Shown: piece by piece, positions 1-8,262 of the stretch | Layout: each line of letters begins with the position of its first letter | Position numbering within the stretch: position 1 is the stretch's first letter | Assembly (NCBI GenBank): GCA_050249955.1 | Contig: JBFWPN010000007.1 | Location: 252,086 to 316,085, forward strand | DNA length: 64,000 nt | Source of the DNA: CAVVIG01 sp050249955 | GTDB taxonomy: Bacteria > Acidobacteriota > Vicinamibacteria > Vicinamibacterales > CAVVIG01 | Reading direction: 5' to 3' | Translations under genes and position numbers: made by a program | Notes under the pieces: generated by a model | Databases searched by the model: none | What the model was told of the DNA's origin: nothing | Seen by the model: only the letters and a program-made list of their open reading frames with translations

Positions 1-101
1 ACGTGATCCGGCTGCTCCCCCCGTTCGTCATCGACGAGGCCGACCTCGACGAGGGGCTGTCGCGCCTCGACCAGGCACTCACCGACATCACGACGGCGTG
101 A
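1..101 (+). CDS. argD: Acetylornithine aminotransferase, C-terminal end (partial)
   Basis: Only the last 32 codons are present, read from base 3, ending TGA at 99-101. The peptide begins VIRLLPPFVIDEADLDEGL, which resembles the C-terminus of ArgD-type class-III aminotransferases, where an RLLPP segment is followed by an acidic helix. ArgD makes N-acetylornithine from N-acetylglutamate semialdehyde using PLP in the cytoplasm. The call leans on context: the stop overlaps the next arginine gene (GTGA), and argJ and argF follow. Another class-III aminotransferase cannot be excluded because the catalytic part lies outside the window. Confidence 0.65.
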   Translation, partial: VIRLLPPFVIDEADLDEGLSRLDQALTDITTA

Positions 102-631
102 CCATGGCGACCAGACCCGGACGGATCACCCTCAGGACCGGCGCACCGGCGGACGCCCGGCGCATGCATGCGCTCATTGCCGCGGCCCAGGCCGAGGGGC
201 ACCTCCTGCCCCGCACGCTGCCCGACGTGGCGCACCACGCCACCCGCTTCGTGGTCGCGGTGCGGAGCCGCACGATCGTGGGCTGCGCGGAGCTGGCGCC
301 GCTCAGCTTGCAGGTCGCCGAGGTGCGATCCCTCGTGGTCGCCCCATCGGCGCGCGGACTTGGAGTCGGGAGCCTGATCGTGGAAGAGCTCCGGGCCCGG
401 GCCCACCGGGACGGCTTCGACAAGCTGTGCGCCTTCACCCATGCGCCCGGCTACTTCATGCCGATGGGGTTCTCGATCGTCCCGCACCTGTGGGTGACCG
501 AGAAGATCCATACGGACTGCGTGCGCTGCCCGCAGTTCCGGCACTGCGGCCAGTACGCGATGGTGCTGCCGCTCGAATCACTGCACGACACCCAGGACCG
601 CGACCACCTGATGGTCGCCAGACACGCATGA
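98..631 (+). CDS. argA: N-acetylglutamate synthase, stand-alone GNAT type
   Basis: This 177-residue GNAT acetyltransferase probably transfers acetyl from acetyl-CoA to glutamate, the first step of arginine synthesis. The acetyl-CoA loop is visible as VVAPSARGLGVGSLI (about residues 81-95). The C-terminal stretch with EKIHTDCVRCPQFRHCGQYA is typical of short ArgA-like synthases that lack the amino-acid kinase domain. The GTG start at 98 overlaps the argD stop; an ATG at 104 is an alternative. Its stop overlaps the argJ ATG (ATGA), so translation is probably coupled. The family call is firm and the exact substrate rests on the operon. Confidence 0.85.
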   Translation: MTMATRPGRITLRTGAPADARRMHALIAAAQAEGHLLPRTLPDVAHHATRFVVAVRSRTIVGCAELAPLSLQVAEVRSLVVAPSARGLGVGSLIVEELRARAHRDGFDKLCAFTHAPGYFMPMGFSIVPHLWVTEKIHTDCVRCPQFRHCGQYAMVLPLESLHDTQDRDHLMVARHA

Positions 632-1854
632 CGACACGAACCGTACAGACGCTCGAGACGTTCCAGGGCGGGGTGGCCTCGCCGCTGGGATTCACCGCCG
701 CCGGCCAGTATGTGGGCATCAAGGCGCCAGGACGCGGGCTCGACCTCGCGCTCATCGTCTCGGACAGGCCCGCAACGGCCGCCGGGATGTTCACGACGAA
801 CAGGGCGCAGGCCGCCCCGGTCACCGTCACCCGGGCGAACCTCGCGGCATCGCGCGGTGTCGCGCGGGCCATCGTCGTGAACAGCGGCTGCGCCAATGCC
901 TGCACCGGCACGGTCGGCATGGACGACGCGCGCGAGATGACGACGCTGACCGCGTCGCTGGTGGGCTGTCCGGCGGATCAGGTGCTGGTCGCCTCCACCG
1001 GCGTCATCGGCGTGAACCTCAAGATGGACAGGATCCGAGAGGGTCTGCCCAACGCCTTCGCCAGCCTCGGCGCCGACCAGGGACCGGCAGCGGCCCGGGC
1101 GATCATGACCACCGATCCGTTCCCGAAGGAGGCGGCGGCCCGCGTGAACATCGGCACTGGCACCGTGACCGTCGGGGGCACCGCGAAGGGCTCCGGCATG
1201 ATCGAGCCGATGATGGCCACCATGCTGGGCTTCATCACCACCGATGCGGCGGTGCCGCTTCCCTTGCTCGAGCGCGCGCTGCGCGAGGTGGTGAACGACA
1301 CGTTCAATGCCATCACCGTCGACGGCGAATGCTCGACCAACGACTGCGTCATGATCCTCGCCAACGGCGCGAGCGGCGTGACGATCGACGAGCAGGGCTA
1401 CGAGGCATTCGCGGAAGCGGTTCGGGCCGTCTGCCTGCCACTCGCGCTCGGCATCGTACGCGGGGGTGAGGGCGCCACCAAGCTCGTCACCGTGAACGTC
1501 ACGGGGGCGGCAACGGCCGACGAGGCTCGCAAGTGCGCGAAGGCCATCGCCAACTCCCCGCTGGTGAAGACCGCCATCCACGGCGGCGACCCGAACTGGG
1601 GTCGGCTGATCGCCGTGGCCGGCCGGGCGGGCGTCGCGTTCGAGCTGGAGAAGGCTGCGGTCACCATCGGTCCCATCCAGCTGTTCAGGGATGGGCGACC
1701 GTACGACGACCTGGCACCGGCAGCCGCGAACTACCTGAGGAACGACGACATCACGGTGGGTGTCCACCTCGGTGCCGGCAGCGCGTCGTCCACCGTCTGG
1801 ACCTGCGACCTGAGCGCCGAGTACGTGAAGATCAACGCCGAGTACCGGACGTAG
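628..1854 (+). CDS. argJ: Glutamate N-acetyltransferase / amino-acid acetyltransferase
   Basis: ArgJ recycles the acetyl group from N-acetylornithine to glutamate and may also use acetyl-CoA. The 408-residue product has the family landmarks: NSGCANACTG (about 86-95), the KGSGMIEP segment, and the autoproteolytic Ala197-Thr198 bond in MMATMLGF, where Thr becomes the nucleophile of the beta chain. GDPNWGR and the C-terminal TCDLSAEYVKINAEYRT are also typical. The ATG at 628 overlaps the previous stop by four bases. Having a stand-alone ArgA beside ArgJ suggests the synthase primes the cycle while ArgJ carries the flux; ArgJ bifunctionality cannot be judged from sequence. Confidence 0.97.
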   Translation: MTTRTVQTLETFQGGVASPLGFTAAGQYVGIKAPGRGLDLALIVSDRPATAAGMFTTNRAQAAPVTVTRANLAASRGVARAIVVNSGCANACTGTVGMDDAREMTTLTASLVGCPADQVLVASTGVIGVNLKMDRIREGLPNAFASLGADQGPAAARAIMTTDPFPKEAAARVNIGTGTVTVGGTAKGSGMIEPMMATMLGFITTDAAVPLPLLERALREVVNDTFNAITVDGECSTNDCVMILANGASGVTIDEQGYEAFAEAVRAVCLPLALGIVRGGEGATKLVTVNVTGAATADEARKCAKAIANSPLVKTAIHGGDPNWGRLIAVAGRAGVAFELEKAAVTIGPIQLFRDGRPYDDLAPAAANYLRNDDITVGVHLGAGSASSTVWTCDLSAEYVKINAEYRT

Positions 1855-1858
1855 CCGT

Positions 1859-2812
1859 ATGAGCACCGCTGCGCCAGCCCGCAAGGACTTCCTCTCCGTC
1901 CTCGACTTCGAGGTGGCCGACCTCGAGCGCTGCCTCGAGATTGCCGCGCACGTGAAGGCAGACCGTCCGCTCGGACGCCAGGCCCCCACGGCCGGCGCAC
2001 TCGAGGGACGCCACGTGGCCATGCTGTTCGAGAAGGCCTCCCTGCGTACGCGGTCGACGTTCGAGATCGCCGTCGTGGAGCTCGGTGGCAATGTGGTGGC
2101 GCTCCAGCCCGATGCGGCACTCGGCAAACGCGAGCCGGTGGCTGACGTGGCCCGCAACCTCGAGCGATGGGTCGACGGCATCGTCATCCGGACGTTCTCG
2201 CAGAAGGTGCTCGAGGAGTTCGCGGCGGCGGCCCCGAGGCTGCGGGTCATCAACGCCCTCAGCGACGACCAGCATCCCTGCCAGGCGCTCGCAGACATGC
2301 TGACGTTGCGCGAGCAGTGGGGCACGCTGAAGGGTCGGACGCTGGCGTACGTGGGCGACGGGAACAACGTCGCCGTGTCACTGGTCCACGCCACGCTGAT
2401 GCTCGGCGTGAACATCCACGTCATCAGCCCGGACGGGTACACCCTGCCCGAGTGGGCGCTGCAGCAGGCCGCTGCCGCGGCGCGGCACGGCGCGCGGCTG
2501 CGCCTCTTCAGCGACGCCGCAGACGGAGTGGCCGGGGTCGACGCCGTGTACACGGACACGTGGACGTCGATGGGCCAGGAGGCCGAGGCCGAAGTGCGGC
2601 GCCAGGTGTTCGGCCCCTACCAGGTGAACGAGTCCCTGATGTCCCAGGCCAAGCCGGGGGCGTTGTTCATGCACTGCCTGCCGGCGCATCGGGGCGAGGA
2701 AGTGACCGCCGACGTGTTCGAGTCGGCAGCCTCGGTCGTGTTCGACCAGGCGGAGAACCGGCTGCACGTGCAGAAGGCGCTCCTCTCGATGCTCCTGTCC
2801 GGCCGCAGCTGA
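1859..2812 (+). CDS. argF: Ornithine carbamoyltransferase
   Basis: The 317-residue enzyme converts ornithine and carbamoyl phosphate to citrulline. The carbamoyl-phosphate loop SLRTRST (about residues 60-66), the HPCQALAD segment and the C-terminal HCLPAHRGEE motif are all present. It starts four bases after the argJ stop and closes the visible arginine operon. The ornithine-type HCLPAHR loop argues against aspartate carbamoyltransferase, and SLRTRST argues against the N-acetyl- or N-succinylornithine variants, which diverge there, although the latter point is not certain by eye. Confidence 0.95.
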   Translation: MSTAAPARKDFLSVLDFEVADLERCLEIAAHVKADRPLGRQAPTAGALEGRHVAMLFEKASLRTRSTFEIAVVELGGNVVALQPDAALGKREPVADVARNLERWVDGIVIRTFSQKVLEEFAAAAPRLRVINALSDDQHPCQALADMLTLREQWGTLKGRTLAYVGDGNNVAVSLVHATLMLGVNIHVISPDGYTLPEWALQQAAAAARHGARLRLFSDAADGVAGVDAVYTDTWTSMGQEAEAEVRRQVFGPYQVNESLMSQAKPGALFMHCLPAHRGEEVTADVFESAASVVFDQAENRLHVQKALLSMLLSGRS

Positions 2813-2921
2813 CGACACTCGTCACGGACTGGCGACGGGCGGTCGCGCCCGGGCACCAGGCACCAGGTCCGCAACCGGGTGCCCGCGAGGCTCGCGCTCC
2901 CGGTCCCCGCTCGGCGTCCGA

Positions 2922-2927
2922 TATAAT
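2922..2927 (+). promoter_or_regulatory. -10 box for the acyl-CoA synthetase gene
   Basis: A perfect TATAAT lies ten bases before the ATG at 2938, so transcription would begin about three bases before the start codon. No Shine-Dalgarno sequence and no convincing -35 box are visible. It belongs to the near-leaderless promoters described in the findings. Confidence 0.5.
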
Positions 2928-2937
2928 CGCGCCGCTG

Positions 2938-4647
2938 ATGCCGACCTCACGCGCGCCCTGGCTGGCCAACTACGACCCGAGCGTGCCCGCCACGCTCGCC
3001 CCGTACCCGAACAGGACACTGCTCGATTACGTGGCCGAGCACGCGCGCGTCCGGCCACAGGCCACCGCGCTCATCTTCAAGGGTACGAAGGTCACCTGGC
3101 AGCAGCTCGAACAGGAGAGTGACGCCTTCGCGGCGGCGCTGGCCGCGCTCGGCGTGGTCCGGGGCGATCGCGTCGGCCTGCTCCTGCCCAACTGCCCCCA
3201 GTTCTTCGTCGTCGAGCTGGCCGCCTGGAAGCTTGGCGCGATCGTCGCCCCGCTCAACGTCATCTACACGGAACACGAGCTCGAAGGGCCGCTGCGCGAC
3301 AACGGCATCGAGACCATCGTCACGCTCACCCGGTTCTACGACCGTGTGAGCCGGGTGCGATCGCGAACGCCGCTGAAGCGCGTCATTGTCACGAACATCA
3401 AGGAGTATTTCCCCGCCGCGCTGAAGATGCTCTTCACGCTCTTCCGGGAGAAGAAGGACGGCGACCGGGTCGGCATCGACGCGTCCGACTTCGAGTACGG
3501 GACGCTGCTGCGGAAGCACCGGGGACAGTCGCCCGCGCGGGCGACGATCACCCAGGACGATCCGGCGGTGCTGCTGATGAGTGGCGGTACGACCGGAACA
3601 CCGAAGGGTGTGCTCGGCCGCCACGCGGCTTTCGCGGTCACGGGACTGCAGGTGGAGGCGTGGCTTGCATCGGCCATCGACAAGGGCAGGAGCATCCTGC
3701 TGCTGCCGCTGCCCATGTTCCACGTATATGCCAACGTCGGCGTGCAGGCCCTGGCGTTCGTCACGGCCTGCCCGATTGCCCTCGTGCCCAATCCGCGGGA
3801 CATGAAGGACCTGCTGGCGACCATCAACAGGCTCAAGCCCACCTTCCTGACGGGCGTGCCCACCCTCTGGGTCGGGATGATGAACCACCCGGACGTCCAG
3901 GCCGGCAAGGTGGACATCCGCTCCATCCGGATCTGTGTGTCGGGCGCGGCCCCACTGCTTGCCGAGACCAAGGCCCGCTTCGAACAGATGACCGGCGGCC
4001 GGATCGTCGAGGGCTACTCCCTCACCGAGGCGATGATGGCGCTCTGCGTCAACCCGGTGGAAGGGCCGAACAAGCTGGGCTCAGTGGGCATGCCGCTCCC
4101 TGACGTCTCGGTGCGCATCTACGATGCGGACGAGGGCACGAAGGAGATGGGCCTCGGCGAGGTTGGCGAGATCTGCTTCTCGGGGGCGCAGCTGATGGTC
4201 GGTTTCTGGAACCGCCCCGAGGAGACCTCGCTCGTGCTGCGCGATCACGTGGACGACGACGGCACCACCCGCCGGTGGCTGCACTCGGGCGATCTCGGAT
4301 ACCTGGACGAAGACGGGTACCTCTTCATCGTCGACCGCAAGAAGGACCTGATCAAGACCAGCGGTTACCAGGTGTGGCCGCGCGAGATCGAGGAGGTCAT
4401 GGCCACGCATCCGGCCGTGCTCGAGGTTGGGGTGGCCGGCGTGCCGGACGAGGCGCGTGGCGAAGCGGTGCGGGCCTGGGTCGTGCTCAGGCCCGGGGAG
4501 CAGGCGACCGAGGCCGACCTGCGGGCGTTCTGCCGCGAACGGCTCGCGGCCTACAAGGTCCCCGGCAAGGTCGAGTTCAGGCGCGACCTGCCGAAGACCA
4601 TGGTTGGCAAGATTCTCAGGCGGGCGTTGAAGGACCACCCGGCCTGA
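2938..4647 (+). CDS. Long-chain fatty-acid--CoA ligase (AMP-binding)
   Basis: The 569-residue adenylate-forming enzyme probably activates fatty acids to acyl-CoA via acyl-AMP. The P-loop SGGTTGTPKGV lies near residues 214-224, followed by GYSLTEAM (motif A5), SGDLGYLDEDGYLFIVDRKK (A7/A8 hinge) and the C-terminal catalytic lysine in PKTMVGKILRRAL. Length fits the FadD/long-chain acyl-CoA synthetase group. The reading frame stays open far upstream, but the protein family begins near MPTSRAPW, so ATG 2938 is chosen; TATAAT sits ten bases before it. Chain length cannot be inferred, and a medium-chain or aryl-CoA ligase is possible. Confidence 0.88.
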   Translation: MPTSRAPWLANYDPSVPATLAPYPNRTLLDYVAEHARVRPQATALIFKGTKVTWQQLEQESDAFAAALAALGVVRGDRVGLLLPNCPQFFVVELAAWKLGAIVAPLNVIYTEHELEGPLRDNGIETIVTLTRFYDRVSRVRSRTPLKRVIVTNIKEYFPAALKMLFTLFREKKDGDRVGIDASDFEYGTLLRKHRGQSPARATITQDDPAVLLMSGGTTGTPKGVLGRHAAFAVTGLQVEAWLASAIDKGRSILLLPLPMFHVYANVGVQALAFVTACPIALVPNPRDMKDLLATINRLKPTFLTGVPTLWVGMMNHPDVQAGKVDIRSIRICVSGAAPLLAETKARFEQMTGGRIVEGYSLTEAMMALCVNPVEGPNKLGSVGMPLPDVSVRIYDADEGTKEMGLGEVGEICFSGAQLMVGFWNRPEETSLVLRDHVDDDGTTRRWLHSGDLGYLDEDGYLFIVDRKKDLIKTSGYQVWPREIEEVMATHPAVLEVGVAGVPDEARGEAVRAWVVLRPGEQATEADLRAFCRERLAAYKVPGKVEFRRDLPKTMVGKILRRALKDHPA

Positions 4648-4694
4648 GCCAGTCCGCCGGCGGACTGCGCATTCCCGTGTGGAGGCTGATCCAC

Positions 4695-5396
4695 ATGGGT
4701 TCCACGTCCGCCGCAACGCACGTCCGCCAGAACGCGAGCATCACCGCCAGGCTCGAGAAGCAACTGCTCATCTGGATCGCGCATCGGTTGCCGCGATCGG
4801 TCCACTCCGACCACCTGTCGGTCATCGGCCTCGCGTCGATGGCCGCTGCCGGACTCGCCTTTGCAGCGTTCCGGGTCACGCCGTGGGCCGCCGCAGGCGT
4901 GGTCGTGGCGCTGGCCGCCAACTGGTTCGGCGACAGTCTCGACGGCACCGTCGCTCGTGTCCGGCAGCAACAGCGTCCCCGCTACGGGTTCTACGTCGAC
5001 CACATCATCGACCTCGCCGGAACCGCGATGCTGCTCGGCGGTCTCGCGCTGTCCGGCCTCATGCACCCGCTGATCGCCACGCTGGCACTGGCCGCCTACC
5101 TGCTGGTGTCGGCCGAGTCGTACCTGGCCACTCACGCGGCCGGCATCTTCCGGATGTCGTTCCTCGGGGTGGGGCCGACCGAGCTTCGCCTGCTGATCAT
5201 GGCCGGCGCGTTGCGGGCGGCGGTCTCGCCCTGGGTCCGTCCGTTTGGTGCCGAGCCGGTCCGCCTGTTCGACCTGGGTGGTGTGATTGCCGCAGCCGCC
5301 CTGGCAGCCACCTTCGTCTTCACGTCGGTTCGCAACACCCGCGCGTTGTACGAGGCGGAGCCGATGCCCGTTCGGGACGCCGGGGAGGCCGCGTGA
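4695..5396 (+). CDS. CDP-alcohol phosphatidyltransferase family membrane enzyme
   Basis: The 233-residue multi-pass protein carries the complete CDP-alcohol signature D-x2-DG-x2-AR-x9-G-x3-D-x3-D, seen as DSLDGTVAR followed by GFYVDHIID. These Asp residues bind the two metals that transfer the phosphoalcohol from a CDP-linked donor. Length and motif fit PgsA-, Pss- or inositol-phosphate-synthase-like enzymes; which head group is used cannot be decided. ATG 4695 is preceded by GGAGG at 4681-4685 (nine-base spacing), preferred over an in-frame GTG at 4677. The stop overlaps the GTG of the GtrA-like gene, so the two are probably co-translated. Confidence 0.85.
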   Translation: MGSTSAATHVRQNASITARLEKQLLIWIAHRLPRSVHSDHLSVIGLASMAAAGLAFAAFRVTPWAAAGVVVALAANWFGDSLDGTVARVRQQQRPRYGFYVDHIIDLAGTAMLLGGLALSGLMHPLIATLALAAYLLVSAESYLATHAAGIFRMSFLGVGPTELRLLIMAGALRAAVSPWVRPFGAEPVRLFDLGGVIAAAALAATFVFTSVRNTRALYEAEPMPVRDAGEAA

Positions 5397-6094
5397 CCGG
5401 TCGGGTGCCGGCGTTCGTGCTGGTGGGTGCCGCCGGCTTCACTGTGCAGGTCACGGTGCTCCACCTGCTGGTATCCCGCTGGCACGTCCCATATGCCCTG
5501 GCAACGGTTCTCGCTGTCGAGAGCGCCGTGCTCGGCAACTTCCTGTGGCACGAGCGGTGGACCTGGCAGGACCGCCCCGTGGCCGCAGGTGGACGGGTGG
5601 CCCGCCTGCTCCGCTACCACGCCGACACAGGCTTCGTCTCGATCGTGGGGAACGTGCTGGTGACGGTGGTGATGGTCGAGCACATGGGGATGCCGACGCT
5701 CGCGGCAAACACGCTGGCCGTCGTCGTCACCAGCGCCGCCAACTTCCGGATCGCCGATCGGTGGGTCTTCCGGCAACGGCGGTCAGCGCGGCGATCCACG
5801 TCGAGTGCGGCGCGGACGAAGGACCCGGTCGAGCGCGCGGCTCAGGACTTCGGCGCGCGGACGTCGACGTCGGAGGACTGGAGACCTGCGCGGATCCAGG
5901 CCGCCAACGTGGGAGCACCAGCCGTGTCGCCGTGGATGCAGAGGGAATCGATGTCGAGCTGGATGAGCGAGCCGTCGACCGCCAGCACCGTGCGCTCCAC
6001 GGCCATCTGCAGCGCGCGTGTCACCACGTCCTCGATGCCCGTGACAACGGCACCGGGCTGCGTGCGAGGAACCAGGCGGCCATCGGCCTGGTAG
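5393..6094 (+). CDS. GtrA-like membrane protein with long C-terminal tail
   Basis: The first ~129 residues form a four-helix GtrA/DPMS-type domain (start MTGRVPAFVLVGAAGF, conserved NFLWHERWTW and the final NFRIADRWVF). Members help move undecaprenyl- or dolichol-linked sugars across the inner membrane. The GTG start at 5393 overlaps the upstream stop. After the domain, near base 5780, there is no stop until 6092-6094, giving a 233-residue product. The last ~250 bases run antisense to the 3' end of pxpA. The tail is Arg/Ser/Thr-rich without recognisable domain, so it may be a consequence of a lost stop. Confidence 0.8.
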   Translation: MTGRVPAFVLVGAAGFTVQVTVLHLLVSRWHVPYALATVLAVESAVLGNFLWHERWTWQDRPVAAGGRVARLLRYHADTGFVSIVGNVLVTVVMVEHMGMPTLAANTLAVVVTSAANFRIADRWVFRQRRSARRSTSSAARTKDPVERAAQDFGARTSTSEDWRPARIQAANVGAPAVSPWMQRESMSSWMSEPSTASTVRSTAICSARVTTSSMPVTTAPGCVRGTRRPSAW

Positions 6095-6600
6095 CCACGG
6101 TCAGCGAATCCTTCGAAGGCAACGGTGAGCCCCATGGCCTTCGCCGCTGCCGCGAGGGCCGAACGGGGCTGCGCGTAGATCACCAGGCTGGGGTCGAAGG
6201 CATGCGCGGCACGTACGACGGCCTCGGCAAGCTCGCGGTCGCGCGCCGCCATGTTGTACAGGGCACCATGCGGCTTGACGTGCGCGAGGACCAGCCCCTC
6301 GGCTTTGGCGACGCCGGCCACCGCGGCGATCTGGTAGAGCACCAGGTCCTCGGCCTCCCCCGCCGACAGCGACATCTCCCGCCGGCCGAAGCCGCCCAGG
6401 TCAGCGAAGGATGGATGCGCCCCCACCGCGACGCCGTGCTCGCGCGCCAGTCGGAGCGTGCGCCGCAGCACGCCCGGGTCGCCAGCGTGGAAGCCGGCGG
6501 CCACGTTGACCGAGGTCACGCTGCGCATGAGCGCCGCATCGTCGCCGAGGGTGTACTGGCCGAAGGACTCGCCGACGTCGGCGTTGAGATCGATGCGCAT
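5842..6600 (-). CDS. pxpA: 5-oxoprolinase subunit A (LamB/YcsF family)
   Basis: The 252-residue protein belongs to the LamB/YcsF family, whose members form the A subunit of ATP-dependent 5-oxoprolinase. The N-terminus MRIDLNADVGESFG and the segments NVAAGFHAGDP, GAHPSFADLGGFGRREM, HVKPHGALYN and CIHGDTAGA are diagnostic. The start is the ATG at 6600, not an upstream one, because the family begins with this motif. The usual partners pxpB and pxpC are absent here, so the complex would need distant genes. A TACACT at 6621-6626 (read on the minus strand) could be its -10 box. Its 3' end is overlapped by the GtrA-like frame. Confidence 0.93.
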   Translation of the reverse strand: MRIDLNADVGESFGQYTLGDDAALMRSVTSVNVAAGFHAGDPGVLRRTLRLAREHGVAVGAHPSFADLGGFGRREMSLSAGEAEDLVLYQIAAVAGVAKAEGLVLAHVKPHGALYNMAARDRELAEAVVRAAHAFDPSLVIYAQPRSALAAAAKAMGLTVAFEGFADRGYQADGRLVPRTQPGAVVTGIEDVVTRALQMAVERTVLAVDGSLIQLDIDSLCIHGDTAGAPTLAAWIRAGLQSSDVDVRAPKS

Positions 6601-6635
6601 GGCTGGGGATTCCGTCCGCCAGTGTACAAACAAAA

Positions 6636-6659
6636 GGGCACCGCGTCATTGCGGTGCCC
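6636..6659 (-). terminator. Intrinsic terminator
   Basis: A nine-base perfect stem (GGGCACCGC / GCGGTGCCC) with a six-base loop is followed on the minus strand by TTTTGTTTG. This is a good Rho-independent terminator for minus-strand transcription coming from the rfb genes or from the possible RNA just upstream. It lies shortly before the pxpA start. Confidence 0.8.
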
Positions 6660-6823
6660 CTCTGCCCCACCGATCTGGCTCCCCCAGCAATTCACGGCGT
6701 TATGCCGTAATCAGACCGATGTGCCCGCCACTTTCGCAAGGCATGTACCCGGCCTGGGCAGCCGGCATTGCCCGGCTCTGCACACGCGCGCGAGAGACGC
6801 CCCGCACGAAACGGGACACCTGC
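6660..6823 (-). ncRNA. Candidate structured RNA downstream of rfbC
   Basis: This 164-base stretch between the rfbC stop and a strong terminator has no coding potential that I trust but is rich in local pairing on the minus strand. Examples are ACGGC-ATAAC-GCCGT enclosed by CGGTCTG/CAGATCG (with a G-U pair), TGCCC..GGGCA enclosing GCC..GGC, and CTT-GCGA-AAG closing a GNRA tetraloop. It could be a small RNA, an mRNA 3' structure or attenuator-like sequence. I could not match it to tmRNA, SRP RNA or RNase P; a 6S-like RNA is possible but unproven. Confidence 0.3.
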
Positions 6824-7387
6824 TTACGGTTCTGAAACCGTGTAGCGAGGGAGGTGGTCCATGGCCTCCCGGATGGTGGGGTTGGCACGGTCGCGGTCGG
6901 AGAGGACCGGTGTGTCGACGCCCCACGGGATGTTCAGGGTGGGATCGTTCCAGGCGAGCCCGAGCTGCCCCTCCGGGTCGTAGAGGTCCGTGCACTTGTA
7001 TTCGATCTCGGCAACCGGGCTGAGCACACTGAAGCCGTGGGCGAATCCCTCCGGGATGTAGTACTGCCGGAACGACTCGGCCGAGAGCCGGACGCCGACC
7101 CACCTGCCGAACGTGGGGGAGCCAACGCGCACGTCCACCGCCACGTCGAAGATCTCACCGGCGATGACGCGAATCAGCTTGGCTTGTGGCCTGGCGACCT
7201 GCAGGTGCAGCCCGCGCACCGTCCCCTGCACGGACCGCGAGTGGTTGTCCTGCACGAACGGCCCGGTGATGCCGTGTTCCGCGTAGCGCCCCGCGTGAAA
7301 CGTCTCGAGGAAGAACCCGCGGACATCGCCGTGCACGTCGGGCTCGATGAGGAGGACCTCGGGTATCTCGGCCGGGATGACACGCAT
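6824..7387 (-). CDS. rfbC: dTDP-4-dehydrorhamnose 3,5-epimerase
   Basis: The 187-residue cupin-fold enzyme epimerises dTDP-4-keto-6-deoxyglucose at C3 and C5 during dTDP-L-rhamnose synthesis. DVRGFFLETF, the FVQDNHSRS segment, the VRGLHLQ motif with the catalytic His, and YIPEGFAHGF are present. It overlaps rfbA by one base (ATGA) and ends the rfbB-rfbA-rfbC transcript. The final reductase rfbD is missing from the window, so rhamnose formation requires a distant gene or the pathway makes another 6-deoxysugar. Confidence 0.96.
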   Translation of the reverse strand: MRVIPAEIPEVLLIEPDVHGDVRGFFLETFHAGRYAEHGITGPFVQDNHSRSVQGTVRGLHLQVARPQAKLIRVIAGEIFDVAVDVRVGSPTFGRWVGVRLSAESFRQYYIPEGFAHGFSVLSPVAEIEYKCTDLYDPEGQLGLAWNDPTLNIPWGVDTPVLSDRDRANPTIREAMDHLPRYTVSEP

Positions 7388-8259
7388 CAGGCCCCCTGCT
7401 CCAGCAGCGTGCGGAGGTACTGCGCATAGGAGCTGGTGCCCATGGCGGCAGCCAGCCGTGTCAGCTGGTCGGCGTCGATGTACCCCATGCGGTAGGCGAT
7501 CTCCTCGAGGTTCGCCACCATCAGCCCCTGGCGCTCCTCGAGCGCCTGGATGTAGTTCGATGCCTGCACCAGGGCCTCGTGGGTGCCGGTGTCGAGCCAG
7601 GCAATCCCGCGCGGCAGGCGCTCCACGTGGAGCTGCCCGCGATCGAGGTACGTCCGGTTGACGTCCGTGATCTCCAGCTCACCCCTCGGCGAGGGCTTGA
7701 GCCCCGCGGCGATGTCCAGCACCTGGTTGTCGTAGAAATAGAGGCCGGTCACCGCGTAGTTCGACCGGGGCCTCGCCGGTTTCTCCTCGAGGCTGACCGC
7801 ACGCCCCGCCGCGTCGAACTCGACGACCCCATAGCGTTCGGGATCGCGCACCCAGTATCCGAACACCACGGCGCCGGCCTGCCGCTCAGCCGCCGCGCGG
7901 ATGTAGTCGGTGAAGTGCGCCCCGTAGAAGACGTTATCGCCGAGCGCGAGCGCCACACGGTCGATCCCCACGAAGTCGCGGCCGATGACGAAGGCCTGAG
8001 CGAGGCCCTCAGGCTTCGGCTGGGCGGCGTACTGCAGGCGAAGGCCCACGCTGGACCCGTCGCCGAGGAGGCGCCTGAAGCTGTCCTGGTCGTGGGGTGT
8101 CGTAATCACCAGGATGTCCCGAATCCCCGCCAGCATCAGCGTGGACAGCGGGTAGTAGATCATCGGCTTGTTGTAGATCGGCAGCAACTGCTTGCTGACG
8201 GCGAGCGTGAGTGGATGCAGGCGTGTGCCGGCACCGCCGGCGAGGATGATGCCCTTCAT
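7387..8259 (-). CDS. rfbA: Glucose-1-phosphate thymidylyltransferase
   Basis: The 290-residue enzyme makes dTDP-glucose from dTTP and glucose-1-phosphate. The N-terminal nucleotide-binding GGAGTRLHPLT, the KQLLPIYNKPMIYYPLS segment, GDNVFYG and EEKPARPRSNYAVTGLYFYD are all typical of RmlA. It begins three bases after the rfbB stop and overlaps rfbC by one base. Confidence 0.97.
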   Translation of the reverse strand: MKGIILAGGAGTRLHPLTLAVSKQLLPIYNKPMIYYPLSTLMLAGIRDILVITTPHDQDSFRRLLGDGSSVGLRLQYAAQPKPEGLAQAFVIGRDFVGIDRVALALGDNVFYGAHFTDYIRAAAERQAGAVVFGYWVRDPERYGVVEFDAAGRAVSLEEKPARPRSNYAVTGLYFYDNQVLDIAAGLKPSPRGELEITDVNRTYLDRGQLHVERLPRGIAWLDTGTHEALVQASNYIQALEERQGLMVANLEEIAYRMGYIDADQLTRLAAAMGTSSYAQYLRTLLEQGA

Positions 8260-8262
8260 GGT

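Noticed and set aside
451..2559. A 702-codon minus-strand frame opposite argJ and argF
   Set aside because: Antisense shadow of two clear enzymes; no domain or ribosome-binding site.
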